From Photobacterium iliopiscarium (GTDB taxonomy: Bacteria > Pseudomonadota > Gammaproteobacteria > Enterobacterales > Vibrionaceae), in NCBI RefSeq assembly GCF_003026395.1, contig NZ_PYOO01000013.1, positions 22,190-86,189 of the forward strand: a DNA stretch of 64,000 nt, read 5' to 3'. Below are positions 26,674 through 36,188 of this stretch, one piece after another; position 1 is the first letter of the stretch, and the number at the start of each line of letters is the position of its first letter. The position numbers and the translations under genes are program-made. The notes under the pieces were generated by a model, which was not told where the DNA came from, did no database searches, and saw only the letters and a program-made list of their open reading frames with translations.

Positions 26674-27093
26674 AGCTGGAGCTGACAAGGATTAAGGAAC
26701 AGCCACGGAGTTGGCCGCTCAGGAAGAGCACATAGGTGATACGGATTAATCATCTAGCTAGGATGCATGGGTTTCTCTGGGATAGAGAGCCATAGATAGG
26801 ATATCTATTAGTCAGGATGACAATATTCTAGGATGGAATAGGGAACTCTTCAAAACGAAGTCAGGAATAACTTCTAATGAAGCAAAGGACACCTCCCAGT
26901 GGAGAGAGAGTCAGTGTTGGATATGCTGATGGGTCAGGGATTACCGAAGAATGACTTCTAGGATGAAGTTAAGATTTATCTGGGGATTTAAGTATATCAA
27001 GGATTGATAGCAGGGAGCACGACAGTAGCTGGATTGCTGCAAAAGTAATATCTAAGGGCGTGACAATATTTATTGTCGCGCCCATTCTTTTTT
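26674..27093 (+). ncRNA. csrB: CsrB-family RNA, copy 3 (divergent)
   Basis: About 420 nt with about 23 GGA triplets, clearly the same family (GGAACAGCCACGGA, AAAGGACACCTCCCAG, GGGTCAGGGATTACC, GCAGGGAGCACGACAGTAGC) but far more diverged than copies 1 and 2. Two hairpins that carry AGGA loops in the other copies have lost the motif here: CTTC-AAAAC-GAAG near 26848 and ACTTC-TAAT-GAAG near 26871. The terminator stem (27056-27083) is longer and A/T-interrupted, followed by TTCTTTTTTG. Ends 11 nt from the convergent DUF3301 gene. Confidence 0.9.
27056..27093 (+). terminator. Terminator of csrB copy 3
   Basis: GGGCG(T)GACAATA pairs with TATTGTCGCGCCC, followed by ATTCTTTTTTG. Confidence 0.88.
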
Positions 27094-27104
27094 GACTCGC
27101 TAAA

Positions 27105-27419
27105 TTAATAATCACAGCCTTCTGGAATACGGTGCGGGGGCACATAAAAATAGCTCGCACGTAAACGTTTCATTTCAATATAGCCTTGATAGACATCCAT
27201 ACCATCGGTTGAAAACTCAAACACAAACACTGTCCGCCACCCCCATTCACCATGATGATCTTTGAGCTTTTGTTCACCGCGAGCAAAGCTGATCATTTGC
27301 AAGCCCATATTTTTACAACGCTGCTCAATGTAATACTGCGCTAATTCAGTTTGGCGTCGTTGCTGCCAAAATAAAAAGCCGATAATAGCAATAATTAAAA
27401 TACCGAACAGGTTATCCAT
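27105..27419 (-). CDS. DUF3301 family protein
   Basis: 104 aa. One N-terminal membrane segment (LFGILIIAIIGFLFW), then a basic linker and a small soluble domain (WRTVFVFEFSTDGMDVYQGYIEM). Matches DUF3301 as I know it from Vibrionaceae. Function is unknown. 33 nt downstream of the DUF3549 gene on the same strand. Confidence 0.8.
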   Translation of the reverse strand: MDNLFGILIIAIIGFLFWQQRRQTELAQYYIEQRCKNMGLQMISFARGEQKLKDHHGEWGWRTVFVFEFSTDGMDVYQGYIEMKRLRASYFYVPPHRIPEGCDY

Positions 27420-27452
27420 AGAGTAAAAAGCCCTTATAAACGATGAATGCGA

Positions 27453-28499
27453 TTAGTGATTCTTAGCATGCTGTTGTAATTTTTGAATGGCAATGATCAA
27501 TGCAGGATCCGCTTGGCCATGAAGTATTTGTAACATGATGCCACGTAATAATGGTTGCATGACAAGATCAGTAAATAATTGATTAAACAATGTTTGATCT
27601 TCAGTTTCAGCTAAGCGTAATAAAAATAATGACGCGATGTCTATATCAGAAAAGCCACTCCAACACCGACCAGCGATAGCGATAAGTACCTCTCGGTGAC
27701 ATAACGAAGGTTGGTTTAAAATAGTGGTTAATGTTTGTTTTAAGTGCTGTGGAGTACTACCCGCAAGGGCGCGCACTAAAGCCGCAATTAAAAATAAATC
27801 GGGTTGTCGTTGTTGGCATTCTAGCGTTAATCGTTCTGTTATTCGTTGGGTAAGAGCTGCTGGAATAGAGCAATGCTCAAGGCAACCTAGTAATGCATAC
27901 AAAGGCGTCATGGGTAGATGGTTTAACGCTTTACGTAACGAGGTTGCATTGTTGTGTTGCGATATACGCGCGCATATATCGGCTAATCCTTGCAAGCCAA
28001 TATGTTGCCATTGCTGCCAATCTTGTTGGCCTGATAAATAAGCTTGTGCATCTGCATAATATTGACTTGGTGGTAAATTAAGTAATACCCGTAGTTGCGC
28101 ATTAAAAATCGCCATCTTGTCGTCATTGGGTTTAAATGTATAAGGGTTATTGGCGAGCTTTTGTTGTTCTTCTTCGGTTGGGGTACTGTTTAAGCTCGCG
28201 CCCATGGCTTCAATAACATATTTAATGAAATCACCGACAGCGGCTTGTTTTAGCAGTCCACGTTCATCTAGTGGTAAGCGTAAAAACCATACCCAAGGTG
28301 GTTGTTGATGTTGCCAAAATGAAATAGCAATATGAGCATGCTGCTGAAGTGGCCATGGGTAAGGCTGACGATTTTCTTCGACGGCTTTAAATTGCTCACT
28401 CTCAATTTCATTAACTCGACGACCCAAATCAAAAATATTATAACGACAACCAGCATTATCAAGTAGTTGGGTTAAAGTATGAAATGTTTCCATGGACAT
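27453..28499 (-). CDS. DUF3549 family protein
   Basis: 348 aa, cytoplasmic, alpha-helical. N-terminal TLTQLLDNAGCRYNIFDLGRRV and AHIAISFWQHQQPPWVWFLRLP are characteristic of DUF3549 as I recall it; the C-terminal half has repeated helical pairs. Function is unknown. Divergent from yqcC. The GC-poor spacer 28500-28652 must hold both promoters. Confidence 0.82.
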   Translation of the reverse strand: MSMETFHTLTQLLDNAGCRYNIFDLGRRVNEIESEQFKAVEENRQPYPWPLQQHAHIAISFWQHQQPPWVWFLRLPLDERGLLKQAAVGDFIKYVIEAMGASLNSTPTEEEQQKLANNPYTFKPNDDKMAIFNAQLRVLLNLPPSQYYADAQAYLSGQQDWQQWQHIGLQGLADICARISQHNNATSLRKALNHLPMTPLYALLGCLEHCSIPAALTQRITERLTLECQQRQPDLFLIAALVRALAGSTPQHLKQTLTTILNQPSLCHREVLIAIAGRCWSGFSDIDIASLFLLRLAETEDQTLFNQLFTDLVMQPLLRGIMLQILHGQADPALIIAIQKLQQHAKNH

Positions 28500-28652
28500 A
28501 ATAAATAAAGCTCCTTCAATCAGCTCGTCAGTATAATTAGTAGCATCGGCTCAGCATACCTGTGAATAGGTTGCTAATCACCATAATATAGTTGGGGCGT
28601 TGGAACTGAAATGCTATCCTGCGCCGTTTTTATTATCAATAAAAGAGGGGTT

Positions 28653-28973
28653 ATGGTGGATAAGTATCATCAAAGTCAGCAATTACTCACTCAATTAGAA
28701 AATATTCTACAACAACATCAATATTGGGAAACTATTGCTCCTGATCCTCAAGCGTTAGCGAGTATTGAACCATTTGCGATTGATACCTTGGCTTGTCATC
28801 AATGGTTACAATGGATTTTTATTCCCAAATTACGTTATTTGATCGTGCAGCGGTTACCGTTACCGACTCAATTTTCTATTTCGCCTTATGTGGAAGAGGC
28901 AATGAAAAATCAAGTTGGAACAATAGATATTGTGACGACAGTGCGTGAAATTGATCAATTGTTTAAAGACTAA
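28653..28973 (+). CDS. yqcC: YqcC family protein (DUF446)
   Basis: 106 aa from ATG 28653, preceded by AGAGGGG; an upstream in-frame ATG at 28611 is less likely. LACHQWLQWIFIPKLRYLI is the typical YqcC core. Function is unknown. It lies 9 nt upstream of truC, as part of the enterobacterial yqcC-truC-yqcA grouping. Confidence 0.9.
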   Translation: MVDKYHQSQQLLTQLENILQQHQYWETIAPDPQALASIEPFAIDTLACHQWLQWIFIPKLRYLIVQRLPLPTQFSISPYVEEAMKNQVGTIDIVTTVREIDQLFKD

Positions 28974-28982
28974 GAGAATAGA

Positions 28983-29720
28983 ATGGAACTGGAAATTTTA
29001 TACCGAGATGATACGTTAATTGCGATTAATAAACCCGCAGGTATGTTGGTGCATCGCTCTTGGTTAGACAGTCATGAAACTGTGTTTGTGGTGCAAACAT
29101 TACGTGATCAAATTGGTCAACATGTGTTTCCATTACACCGTTTAGATAGGCCAACATCAGGTGTCCTTTTATTTGGCTTATCCAGTGAAATTGCCGCAAT
29201 GATGATGCCCGTTTTTGCTGGTCGAGAAATGCATAAAACTTATCATGCGATTGTGAGAGGTTGGATTAAAGAAGCGGCAGTGTTGGATTACCCACTAAAA
29301 GTCATGTTAGATAAAATTGCCGACAAAAAAGCCACTGAAGATAAAGAGCCGCAAGAGGCAATAACCGCTTATTCACCGTTAGCGACAGTTGAAACGGATA
29401 TTGCCGTGGGACGTTATGCGACTAGTCGTTATAGCTTGATCGAGCTGAAACCAGAAACAGGACGTAAACATCAATTACGCCGCCATATGCATCATTTAGA
29501 TCACCATATGATTGGTGATGTGAATTATGGTGATGGTAAGCACAACCGCATGTTTCGCGAAAATCTTGATTGCCATCGATTAATGTTACATGCGTCACGA
29601 TTACAATTTAATCATCCTGTTACAGGTGCTGCTGTTGATATTCGCGCAGAGGTTGATGATGTTTGGCAACGTGTTCTGACAAGATTTAATTGGTCATCAT
29701 TACTGTTGCTTGATGCGTAA
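28983..29720 (+). CDS. truC: tRNA pseudouridine(65) synthase
   Basis: Isomerises U65 of tRNA(Ile1) and tRNA(Asp). A 245-aa RluA-family enzyme. The catalytic Asp is in HRLDRPTSGVLLFG (about residue 56); GRKHQLRRHMHHLDHHMIGD is the conserved C-terminal motif. Second gene of the yqcC-truC pair. Confidence 0.94.
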   Translation: MELEILYRDDTLIAINKPAGMLVHRSWLDSHETVFVVQTLRDQIGQHVFPLHRLDRPTSGVLLFGLSSEIAAMMMPVFAGREMHKTYHAIVRGWIKEAAVLDYPLKVMLDKIADKKATEDKEPQEAITAYSPLATVETDIAVGRYATSRYSLIELKPETGRKHQLRRHMHHLDHHMIGDVNYGDGKHNRMFRENLDCHRLMLHASRLQFNHPVTGAAVDIRAEVDDVWQRVLTRFNWSSLLLLDA

Positions 29721-29867
29721 TATAAAATAGCACTTAATCGTCATGAATGAGCGGTAGTGCAAATTTATTAGTTTTAATTCACACCATAACTTGCTTTTCT
29801 TTGGTGGAGTTGCCAGATTGGTAATAGTCCCTTATTGAGGACGTCTGACAGCAAAGGAGAGCGGAAA

Positions 29868-30329
29868 ATGAATAAGTTAGGCATATTTGTAGGCTCTGTA
29901 TATGGTGGAGCAGAAGCGTTAGCTGAGACATTAGCCGCTAAATTAACATCGGCGCAAGTTGAGATTTTTTTTGACTCAACGTTAGATGATTTTATGGCTT
30001 ATGATGCTGATACCGTGTTAGTGATTTCTTCGACAACGGGGCAAGGTGAGATCCCTGAGAATCTATTGCCTCTGTACGTTGCATTGAAAGATCAATTCCC
30101 GTTATTGCCTAAGCAACACTACGGTGTAATAGCATTAGGTGATTCTAGCTATGGAGAAGATCGTTTTTGTGGTGCAGGACGTAAATTTGATGCGTTATTA
30201 ACTGAACTTCATTCAACGTCGGTTCAACCTCGATTAGATATTGATGCTGGGATACATTTTGATCCATTAGATGTTGCCGATAGCTGGTTTACACAATTTA
30301 TTGCTAGTGCAGATCAAGTAGCAGCATAA
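29868..30329 (+). CDS. yqcA: Flavodoxin-like protein YqcA
   Basis: 153 aa. N-terminal GIFVGSVYGGAEALAE is the FMN phosphate-binding loop (about residues 4-19); ISSTTGQGEIPENL (about 53-66) and ALGDSSYGEDRFCGAG (about 92-107) are the other flavodoxin loops. ATG 29868 has AAAGGAGA upstream. Its redox partner is unknown. Confidence 0.92.
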   Translation: MNKLGIFVGSVYGGAEALAETLAAKLTSAQVEIFFDSTLDDFMAYDADTVLVISSTTGQGEIPENLLPLYVALKDQFPLLPKQHYGVIALGDSSYGEDRFCGAGRKFDALLTELHSTSVQPRLDIDAGIHFDPLDVADSWFTQFIASADQVAA

Positions 30330-30375
30330 TGTCAGTGTTACTTTAACATTGATGATAGATATTAAAATAGAACGT

Positions 30376-30400
30376 TACCCCGTTAATAACTAACGGGGTA
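30376..30400. terminator. Hairpin between yqcA and glnD
   Basis: TACCCCGTTA and TAACGGGGTA form a perfect 10-bp stem with a 5-nt loop between convergent genes. The T run on the plus side is interrupted (TGTGGATTTACTTTTTACC). Confidence 0.65.
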
Positions 30401-30432
30401 TGTGGATTTACTTTTTACCGCATTGTGATTAT

Positions 30433-33054
30433 TTAGGCATGCTTATTGATTGTGGTAATTAATGTTTGGCGTAATAATTGTTGTTGTTCTTTGGTTAAGC
30501 GCCCACCCGTGTCATTAACGATAATAAAAAAGTCTTCTGCTCGCTCACCGATAGTGGTTATTTTTGCAGCTTGTAAACTGACATTAAGATCTGCAAATAC
30601 AGCGCCGATCTTCGCTAGTAATCCTGGCATATCTAACGCAACTAATTCCATCATGGTTTTACGTCCAGTTTTAGTTGATAAAAACTCAACCTTTGTTGGC
30701 ACATTAAAATGAAGCAGTTTACGTGGTGCTCGGCGAATTTTACGTTCAGATTTCATCGCGGTAAGGGCTTTGGTTAAATTTCTAATGATCCCCGTATGAC
30801 GATTCTCATTGATTGCTTTGCCGTTGGGATCAAGCACCATAAAAGTATCTAGCGTATAGCCATCTTTACTGTTCATGATTTGGGCATCATGGATACTTAA
30901 ATTTTTCTTATCCAATTCAGAGACCACAATCGCAAATAGTTTGGCTTTATCCTTGCTGTAGATAAACACTTCAGTGCCGCCACGGGTAGCTTTCTTACTC
31001 ATCAAGATAATTGGTTTATCGCCACTGTGTTTTAATAACGCTTGTGCATGCCATGCGAGTTGTTTATGAGTATGACGTAGAAAGTAATCGGCTTTAAAAC
31101 GTCGCCATAACACTTCAATATCACGTGGCATAAAGCCTTTACCGCGTAATATTGCTGATGCTAACTGTTGATTATGACGAATGCGATCGCGCATATCGGG
31201 TGTTTTTTCTAACCCGCGACGTAATGTCTTTTGGGTTGAGTAATAAAGTTCTGCTAGTAAAGTACGTTTCCAACTATTCCACAAATCTTGGTTGGTGGCA
31301 CAAATGTCAGCCACGGTTAAACACACCAAATAATCTAAATGTTCTTCATCACCCATTTGTTTCGCAAATTCTGCCACCACTTCAGGATCATAAATATCAC
31401 GTCGTTGAGCCGTAACTGACATCAATAAATGTTTTTGTACTAACCATGACACCGTTTCTGCATCGGGGTGAGATAACCCATGTTCAATACAAAAATCATA
31501 AGCATCAACTGCGCCTAATTTAGAGTGATCCCCGCCGCGACCTTTTGCTATATCATGAAATATTGCAGCTAAGATTAAGATTTCTTTTTTGATTAAACGC
31601 GGATAAACCTCACAACAAATCGGATGCTGTGAATGCTGATTAGGATCGTTAAATTTATGTAGATTTTTAATCACTCGAATACTGTGTTCATCAACGGTAT
31701 ACACATGAAATAAGTCAAATTGCATCTGACCCACGATGTGGCTCCATTGGGGTAAGTAGGCGGCAATAACCCCGTGACGATGCATTAATTGAAATGCCTT
31801 TTGAAGTGCATTAGGTTGACGTACTAATTCCATGAATTTTTCACGGGCCGCTGGGATCTCAATGAGAAAACGATTGAGACGACGTCTAGCGGTGCGTAAT
31901 TGACGCAATGTTGGTGCAGCAATACCTTCAATATCAGAATTTTGCGCAATATGAAGAAACATATCGAGAATGGTTTCTGGTCGGGCTTGGAATAAGGCCG
32001 GTTTGGTGGCTTCGATTAAATTACCGCGTAATTGAAAATCATCATTAAGTACAATGGGCGCAAGCCGAGAGTCGGGTTTAATGATCGCTTCATTAAACAG
32101 TTGTAGTAACATTTTATTGAGTTCTGCCACGCGACGTAAAATGCGATAAAAAGCCTTCATCATCATTTCGACTGCTTGATTACCTTCACCATGATAATCG
32201 AGGTTTTCTGCGACAGATGTCTGGTGATCAAAGGTGAGCCGATTATCATAGCGACGTAATTCAATGTGGAGTGCAAATCGAATTCGCCATAACGCATTTT
32301 GGCATTCAACCAGTTCGCGGTATTCAGCATCAGTTAAAAAACCGTGGTGACTCATTTCCAATAAGCTGGTGGCACCAAAATGACGCCGTGCGACCCAACT
32401 TAAGGTATGAATATCACGTAGCCCGCCGGGACTTGATTTTATATCAGGTTCAAGGTTATAGGTTGTATCGTGATAGCGGGCATGACGCACCCGTTGTTCT
32501 TCACATTTGGCTTGAAAGAATATTTCGCTTGGCCAAAACTGCGGTGAGTTAATCGCCACCGTTAATTGATGAAAGGTTTGCTGGTTACCACATAAAAAGC
32601 GTGATTCAGTTAAATTCGTCGCGACAGTAAGATCATCTTTACCAACTGCGATACATTCATCAACTGTTCGTACGCTTTGACCGACTTCTAAGCGTAAGTC
32701 CCATAATAACGTTATTAGCGCGCTGACATTAGCCGCAACAGCTTCTTCTAATGGGTGCTGACTTAAGATAAGCAGATCGACATCAGACAGCGGGTGTAAT
32801 TCGCCTCGGCCATAACCACCAACGGCAATTAAAGCTAAATCTGGTTGTTGTTCAAACCCATAAAAACGCCATAGCCGAATCAATAATTGATCGATAAAAT
32901 GACTGCGTTCAGTCACTAAATCGATAATGGATTTTTGCTGTTTAAATTGTCGTTTTTGTTGTTCAGCAAAATGGGAAAGGGCACTACGTAAGCTGTCGAG
33001 AGTAATGGCATCGTCGAGGTAATCAGAAAGTTGAGTCGCTAAAATATCTGTCAT
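30433..33054 (-). CDS. glnD: Bifunctional uridylyltransferase/uridylyl-removing enzyme GlnD
   Basis: The primary nitrogen sensor; it adds UMP to, or removes it from, PII protein according to glutamine. 873 aa, full length. Nucleotidyltransferase motif GGYGRGELHPLSDVDLLIL (about residue 80-98), HD hydrolase domain AAIFHDIAKGRGGDHSKLG (about 505), and two C-terminal ACT domains (about 690-870; MELVALDMPGLLAKIGAVF in the second). Transcribed separately from map because of the terminator upstream. Confidence 0.97.
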   Translation of the reverse strand: MTDILATQLSDYLDDAITLDSLRSALSHFAEQQKRQFKQQKSIIDLVTERSHFIDQLLIRLWRFYGFEQQPDLALIAVGGYGRGELHPLSDVDLLILSQHPLEEAVAANVSALITLLWDLRLEVGQSVRTVDECIAVGKDDLTVATNLTESRFLCGNQQTFHQLTVAINSPQFWPSEIFFQAKCEEQRVRHARYHDTTYNLEPDIKSSPGGLRDIHTLSWVARRHFGATSLLEMSHHGFLTDAEYRELVECQNALWRIRFALHIELRRYDNRLTFDHQTSVAENLDYHGEGNQAVEMMMKAFYRILRRVAELNKMLLQLFNEAIIKPDSRLAPIVLNDDFQLRGNLIEATKPALFQARPETILDMFLHIAQNSDIEGIAAPTLRQLRTARRRLNRFLIEIPAAREKFMELVRQPNALQKAFQLMHRHGVIAAYLPQWSHIVGQMQFDLFHVYTVDEHSIRVIKNLHKFNDPNQHSQHPICCEVYPRLIKKEILILAAIFHDIAKGRGGDHSKLGAVDAYDFCIEHGLSHPDAETVSWLVQKHLLMSVTAQRRDIYDPEVVAEFAKQMGDEEHLDYLVCLTVADICATNQDLWNSWKRTLLAELYYSTQKTLRRGLEKTPDMRDRIRHNQQLASAILRGKGFMPRDIEVLWRRFKADYFLRHTHKQLAWHAQALLKHSGDKPIILMSKKATRGGTEVFIYSKDKAKLFAIVVSELDKKNLSIHDAQIMNSKDGYTLDTFMVLDPNGKAINENRHTGIIRNLTKALTAMKSERKIRRAPRKLLHFNVPTKVEFLSTKTGRKTMMELVALDMPGLLAKIGAVFADLNVSLQAAKITTIGERAEDFFIIVNDTGGRLTKEQQQLLRQTLITTINKHA

Positions 33055-33126
33055 GGCTGTCCGTGCAGTAAGGGTATCTTACATTTACTATAACCATTTC
33101 GAATGGTGAACTGTATCGCTAGATAT

Positions 33127-33157
33127 AAAAAAACCGACGCAAACGGTCGGTTTTTTT
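33127..33157 (-). terminator. Terminator between map and glnD
   Basis: AAACCGAC and GTCGGTTT form an 8-bp stem with A and T runs on both sides; strong in either direction, here ending map. Confidence 0.9.
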
Positions 33158-33197
33158 GATTTTAGTTACGGTGCTAATGCCGATAACGAATTATGCG

Positions 33198-34037
33198 TTA
33201 TGCGTTATGCATTAAGCGTGGCAAGGTTTCATCTTTACGTAGTGTTAAGATTTCACAGCCATCTTTAGTAACAAGTAGTGTGTGTTCCCATTGCGCTGAT
33301 TTTTTACCATCAACTGTGTAAACTGTCCAACCATCTTGTTCGTCAGATTCACAGCTGAATTTACCCGCATTGATCATTGGCTCAATAGTAAAACACATGC
33401 CTTCTTTCATTACCGTGCGATCACCATTTTTGTAGTGAACCACTTGTGGCTCTTCATGGAATTCGTTACCAATACCATGACCACAATAATCTTTCACGAT
33501 AGAAAAACGACTACTACCCGCTTTAATGAATTTCTGAATGGCGGTACCAAGATCGCCAATTTTCGCGCCCGGTTTTACTTTTTTGATTGCCAGATAAAGG
33601 CTTTCTTGAGCAACACGACAAAGGCGTTTGTCTTCAAGAGATACTTCACCTACTTCAAACATTTTTGAAGTATCACCGTGGTAACCATCTTTAATCACTG
33701 TCACGTCAATATTAATGATGTCGCCATCTTTTAATATTGCGGGCTTGTTATATTTGCCGTTAGCTTCTACAACAATCTCATCTGCTGATGCAGGAATGCC
33801 GTGGCAAACAACGTGGTTAATAGAGGTACACACAGATTTAGGAAAGCCGTGGTAGTTCAACGGTGCTGGAATCGCTTGTTGAACTTGAGTGATGTAGTCA
33901 TGACAGATTTTGTCTAGCTCTTCTGTCGTTACACCTGCCTTTACATGCGGTTCGATCATTTCTAATACGTCAGCAGCCAAGCGGCCAGCAACACGCATTT
34001 TTTCAATTTCTTCAGCCGTTTTGATCTTAATGCTCAT
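33198..34037 (-). CDS. map: Type I methionine aminopeptidase
   Basis: Removes the initiator methionine from nascent proteins. 279 aa. Metal ligands lie in NIDVTVIKDGYHGDTSKMF (two Asp), GHGIGNEFHEEP (His), TIEPM (Glu) and WEHT (Glu). The last residues before the stop are encoded by repeated TTATGCG heptamers on the plus strand (33191-33209), which continue past the stop. Divergent from rpsB, as in other gammaproteobacteria. Confidence 0.96.
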   Translation of the reverse strand: MSIKIKTAEEIEKMRVAGRLAADVLEMIEPHVKAGVTTEELDKICHDYITQVQQAIPAPLNYHGFPKSVCTSINHVVCHGIPASADEIVVEANGKYNKPAILKDGDIINIDVTVIKDGYHGDTSKMFEVGEVSLEDKRLCRVAQESLYLAIKKVKPGAKIGDLGTAIQKFIKAGSSRFSIVKDYCGHGIGNEFHEEPQVVHYKNGDRTVMKEGMCFTIEPMINAGKFSCESDEQDGWTVYTVDGKKSAQWEHTLLVTKDGCEILTLRKDETLPRLMHNA

Positions 34038-34129
34038 AAAATCGTCTCAATCTGTATGTTTCTGTGTGGATCTATATTACCAGCCGCAAGGGGTTAAAGG
34101 GAAGATAAGATTAGTTCTCATATCCAATT

Positions 34130-34164
34130 TTGACTGGATTTTATTGGTCGTTCTATGGTATAAA
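34130..34164 (+). promoter_or_regulatory. Probable rpsB-tsf promoter
   Basis: TTGACT (34130-34135) upstream and a TATGGTATAAA -10 region (34154-34164), followed by GCGCGCC. The GC-rich discriminator is typical of stringently controlled ribosomal promoters. The -10 could be TATGGT (18-bp spacer) or TATAAA. Confidence 0.6.
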
Positions 34165-34169
34165 GCGCG

Positions 34170-34405
34170 CCGTAAACAGTGATTTTGTTTCTGTTATAAG
34201 CAATAATTTAACCCTAGTGGTGAGGTTAATGTGTGTAATGGTGCAACTTGATTGGATTACACATACTTTATTTATTATTCACACATATCGACACATCTGC
34301 CGGGGTGCTCAGTTATCTATACTAGATAACGATGGCTATACGTCATCATAGGGTCGGTTTTAAGATGGGATATGTGGACGCCTAACCCCATTTGAGGATT
34401 ATTCA
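34170..34405 (+). promoter_or_regulatory. rpsB leader, probable S2 autoregulatory region
   Basis: About 235 nt separate the promoter from the rpsB ATG, with no gene in the right place. The last 100 nt (GCCGGGGTGCTC, CTAGATAACGATGG, GGATATGTGGACGCC, TTGAGGATTATTCA) can form paired structure close to the Shine-Dalgarno. In gammaproteobacteria the rpsB leader is known to mediate autogenous repression by S2. Assignment here rests on position and length. Confidence 0.5.
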
Positions 34406-35134
34406 ATGGCAACTGTATCAATGCGCGACATGCTTCAGGCTGGTGTACACTTTGGTCACCAAACTCGTTACTGGAACCCAAAAATGAAGCCATTCATTTT
34501 CGGCGCTCGTAACCGTGTACACATCATCAACCTAGAAAAAACTGTACCAATGTTCAATGCAGCACTAGCTGAAATTGAAAAAATTGCTGCACGTAAAGGT
34601 AAAGTTCTTTTCGTTGGTACTAAGCGCGCAGCTAGCGAATCAATCAAAGAAGCAGCAATCAGCTGTGACCAGTACTACGTAAACAACCGTTGGTTGGGTG
34701 GTATGTTGACTAACTGGAAAACTGTTCGTCAATCAATCAAGCGTCTTAAAGAACTTGAAGCTCAATCTATTGATGGTACTTTCGAAAAGCTAACCAAGAA
34801 AGAAGCGCTTATGCGTACTCGTGAAATGGAAAAGCTTGAGAAATCACTAGGTGGTATTAAGAACATGGGCGGCCTACCAGACGCAATGTTCGTAATCGGC
34901 GCTGACTGTGAGCACATCGCAATCAAAGAAGCTAACAACCTAGGTATCCCAGTATTTGCTGTTGTTGATACTAACTCTGATCCAGACGGCGTTGACTTCG
35001 TTATCCCAGGTAACGATGACGCAATCCGCGCGATTCAGCTTTACACTGGTGCTGTAGCTCAAACTGTTAAAGAAGCTCGTAACCAAGATATCGCTGTTCA
35101 AGCAGAAGAAGACGGTTTCGTAGCTGAAGCTTAA
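34406..35134 (+). CDS. rpsB: 30S ribosomal protein S2
   Basis: 242 aa, full length. [20 protein letters not shown] (residues 6-25), [31 protein letters not shown] and [19 protein letters not shown] are the S2 signatures. Codon use shifts to the optimal set of highly expressed genes. First gene of the rpsB-tsf unit. Confidence 0.98.
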   Translation: MATVSMRDMLQAGVHFGHQTRYWNPKMKPFIFGARNRVHIINLEKTVPMFNAALAEIEKIAARKGKVLFVGTKRAASESIKEAAISCDQYYVNNRWLGGMLTNWKTVRQSIKRLKELEAQSIDGTFEKLTKKEALMRTREMEKLEKSLGGIKNMGGLPDAMFVIGADCEHIAIKEANNLGIPVFAVVDTNSDPDGVDFVIPGNDDAIRAIQLYTGAVAQTVKEARNQDIAVQAEEDGFVAEA

Positions 35135-35193
35135 TAGCCTGCTGCTTTACATAAAGCATCTTAAGTTACCTTGCGTAAACTAAGAATGGTTAC

Positions 35194-35222
35194 CAGGGGC
35201 CGATAATGGCCCCTGATTTTTA
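35194..35222 (+). terminator. Hairpin between rpsB and tsf
   Basis: CAGGGGCC and GGCCCCTG, 6-nt loop, then ATTTTTAC. In E. coli a leaky terminator at this place lowers tsf relative to rpsB; the same is inferred. Confidence 0.8.
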
Positions 35223-35252
35223 CTCAACGAATTCAAATCTGAGGATTATCAC

Positions 35253-36098
35253 ATGGCAACAGTTACAGCTGCCCTAGTTAAAGAACTGCGTGAACGTACT
35301 GGCGCAGGTATGATGGATTGTAAGAAAGCACTAGTAGAAGCTAACGCTGATATTGAGCTAGCAATCGAAAACATGCGTAAGAGCGGTGCTGCTAAAGCTG
35401 CTAAAAAAGCAGGTAACGTAGCAGCTGAAGGTACTATCATCATCAAAGATGCTGACGGTAAAGCAGCTCTTGTTGAAGTAAACTGCCAGACTGACTTCGT
35501 TGCTAAAGATGGTAGCTTCCTTGCATTCGCTAACTCTGTTGCTGATGCAGCACTTGCTAGCCACGCAACAGTTGAAGAACTTCAAGCACAATTTGAAGAA
35601 GCACGTATCGAGCTAGTTGCTAAGATCGGTGAGAACATCTCAATCCGTCGCGTAGCATACATCGCTGGTGATAAAGTTTCTGCTTACACTCACGGTACTC
35701 GTATCGCAGTAGTTGTTGCTGGTAACGGCGACGAAGAAACTCTTAAGCACATTGCAATGCACGTTGCAGCATCTAACCCTGAATACGTTAACCCAACTGA
35801 CGTACCAGCTGAAGTTGTAGCAAAAGAGCGCGCAGTTCAAGTTGAAATCGCTATGAACGAAGGCAAGCCACAAGCTATCGCTGAGAAGATGGTTGAAGGT
35901 CGCATGAAGAAGTTTACTGGCGAAGTTTCTCTAACTGGCCAAGCTTTCATCATGGAACCAAAGAAAACTGTTGGTGATATCTTGAAAGAAACAGGCGCTA
36001 CAGTAACTAACTTCGTACGTTTAGAAGTTGGTCAAGGTATCGAGAAAGCTAAAGAAATGAGCTTTGCTGAAGAAGTAGCCGCTGTTCAAAAAGGCTAA
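35253..36098 (+). CDS. tsf: Elongation factor Ts
   Basis: Nucleotide exchange factor for EF-Tu. 281 aa. N-terminal UBA-like domain ([19 protein letters not shown], residues about 9-27), the TDFVAKD motif that contacts EF-Tu (about residue 80-86), and C-terminal [12 protein letters not shown] perfect GAGGATTATC leader precedes the ATG. Confidence 0.98.
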   Translation: MATVTAALVKELRERTGAGMMDCKKALVEANADIELAIENMRKSGAAKAAKKAGNVAAEGTIIIKDADGKAALVEVNCQTDFVAKDGSFLAFANSVADAALASHATVEELQAQFEEARIELVAKIGENISIRRVAYIAGDKVSAYTHGTRIAVVVAGNGDEETLKHIAMHVAASNPEYVNPTDVPAEVVAKERAVQVEIAMNEGKPQAIAEKMVEGRMKKFTGEVSLTGQAFIMEPKKTVGDILKETGATVTNFVRLEVGQGIEKAKEMSFAEEVAAVQKG

Positions 36099-36119
36099 TC
36101 CTTTTTAATCAGAATATCA

Positions 36120-36148
36120 AAGACCGCAACCGACGTTGCGGTCTTTTT
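36120..36148 (+). terminator. Terminator after tsf
   Basis: AAGACCGCAAC and GTTGCGGTCTT, an 11-bp stem with CGAC-like loop and a T run. Confidence 0.93.
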
Positions 36149-36188
36149 ACAACTCCATATCTCAAAATCAGCCTGGAAGGTAAAAAAC

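Noticed and set aside
26969..27160. 63-aa ORF on the minus strand
   Set aside because: Spans the csrB copy 3 terminator and the end of the DUF3301 gene in another frame; a chance frame.
34130..34351. 73-aa ORF before rpsB
   Set aside because: Begins inside the rpsB promoter and runs through the leader; no family match or Shine-Dalgarno.
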